This document shows positions 63,213 to 64,000 of a DNA stretch of 64,000 bases, piece after piece. Under the pieces are notes generated by a model. That model did not search any database. It saw nothing but the letters and a program-made list of their open reading frames with translations, and was not told the DNA's origin. A program made the position numbers and the translations under genes. The DNA is from Epilithonimonas caeni DSM 17710 (GTDB lineage Bacteria > Bacteroidota > Bacteroidia > Flavobacteriales > Weeksellaceae), in assembly GCF_000426465.1 (NCBI RefSeq), contig NZ_AUFK01000013.1:1-64000 (forward strand), in the 5' to 3' direction. How positions within the stretch are numbered: position 1 is the stretch's first letter; every line of letters starts with the position of its first letter.

Positions 63213-63827
63213 GTGAACCGAAACTTTAACGATTACATACGTCTTTTTATACGCTCATTTATTCAGGGATTGATTATTATTGGTCCTTTGGCGGTAACTT
63301 TTTGGGTGATCTGGACGGTTGTTTTCAGTATCGATAATTTGGTTCCTTCGGTTTCCGGAAAATTCCCGGGACTTATATTTTTCATTGTCATTTTTGGGAC
63401 AACATTTATTGGTTTTTTTGGGAACAAGTTTTTCATTGGCAGAATGATTGTTGATGGTGTAGATTATGTTCTGGAGCATATCCCTGGAATCAAATTCCTG
63501 TACACTTCTCTCAAAGATGTGATGGGATCTTTTGTGGGAGACAAAAAGAAATTTAATCATCCGGTTTGGGTGAAGACCAATGAGAATCCGGAGATTTGGA
63601 GAATCGGATTTCTCACACAGACAGATATGTCTGCTGTCAATATGGATCACATGATAGCCGTTTATCTGCCACATTCTTATGCCGTTTCTGGCTGGGTTAT
63701 CATTACTCAATATTCTAATATCAAAGAAGTAACCGGAATGAGTTCCGCCGAAGCAATGAAATTTGCTGTAAGTGGCGGTGTTGCCGGATTCCATTCAGAC
63801 GATAACGTTTTCAAAGCACCAGAATAG
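63213..63827 (+). CDS. DUF502 family membrane protein
   Basis: A 204-residue protein with two membrane helices (about 14-38 and 50-70). The family segment PGIKFLYTSLKDVMGSFVGDKKKF follows, then VAVYLPHSYAVSGWVII-type motifs (here IAVYLPHSYAVSGWVI). Function is unknown; plant COV1 proteins are distant relatives. The start is GTG: no ATG fits the frame between miaE and the conserved RLFIRSFIQGLIIIGPLAV. Confidence 0.9.
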   Translation: MNRNFNDYIRLFIRSFIQGLIIIGPLAVTFWVIWTVVFSIDNLVPSVSGKFPGLIFFIVIFGTTFIGFFGNKFFIGRMIVDGVDYVLEHIPGIKFLYTSLKDVMGSFVGDKKKFNHPVWVKTNENPEIWRIGFLTQTDMSAVNMDHMIAVYLPHSYAVSGWVIITQYSNIKEVTGMSSAEAMKFAVSGGVAGFHSDDNVFKAPE

Positions 63828-64000
63828 TTTTCATTAATGATAATTGATGAGTGATAATTGATTTCTTGGGAGTCATTATTTATCAGTGTAAATATTTATC
63901 TATTGCATAGGATTTCCTATTGTGATTTACTTTTCATCAATTATCAATATAAAAGATCATTTATCAATTATTTATCAATTATTAATCATCATTTATATTT
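63828..64000. other. AT-rich intergenic end of the window
   Basis: No gene. The words TTATCAATTA and ATAATTGAT recur several times in both directions (for example near 63838, 63930, 63960, 63972), giving a repetitive stretch. The reason is not visible. Confidence 0.5.

Overview
This window is chromosomal DNA from a member of the Bacteroidota, most likely family Weeksellaceae (Chryseobacterium/Epilithonimonas/Kaistella group). The reasons are: low G+C; the Bacteroidota promoter type (TTG/TTTG about 20 bases before TAnnTTTG) in front of several genes; almost no Shine-Dalgarno sequences; three secreted proteins ending in type IX secretion (T9SS) sorting domains; and many families typical of flavobacteria (DUF6705, TPR-HTH membrane regulators, PSD-A type decarboxylase). 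The genus is inferred from general resemblance, not from a marker-gene comparison.

Layout. 1-315: the 3' end of an IS4-type transposase, cut by the window edge. 383-5225: the rimP-nusA-infB translation/transcription operon (minus strand) with a clear promoter and terminator. 5593-31430: a surface-polysaccharide locus of about 26 kb. It has nucleotide-sugar genes (ugd, rmlB, rmlA, wecB, a second UDP-HexNAc dehydrogenase and a small SDR), an ABC exporter pair (wzm/wzt), many GT2, GT4 and DXD glycosyltransferases, two pyruvyl-transferase-like proteins, three hexapeptide acyltransferases (one fused to a glycosyltransferase), a methyltransferase and a KAS III enzyme. Together they look like an ABC-exported O-antigen or capsule carrying uronic acid, pyruvate and acyl decorations. 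31510-36938: housekeeping genes birA / rsfS-ftsH / LUD-cdsA-psd (protein quality control and phospholipid synthesis).

36961-40762: the most unusual part. A 3.7 kb accessory segment lies between two identical 29-base copies of a terminator hairpin. It holds a frameshifted HTH regulator preceded by a 22-base-period array of palindromes, a G+C-rich 162-aa gene of unknown function, an XRE regulator with a perfect 22-base operator-like palindrome, and a lipoprotein with a JAMM-like metal motif followed by a DUF6705 protein. Just after the second copy there is a good LytTR-type direct-repeat site in front of an alpha/beta hydrolase.

41706-64000: mixed genes: DoxX, a secreted agmatine-deiminase-like protein, Lon, SufS, superoxide dismutase, a GLUG-repeat adhesin-like protein, two paralogous TPR-HTH membrane regulators, a small lipoprotein, an EEP-family phosphatase, a rhomboid protease, MutL, a membrane acyltransferase, a T9SS secreted protein, an HU-like protein, MiaE and a DUF502 protein. 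No tRNA, rRNA or CRISPR array was recognised.
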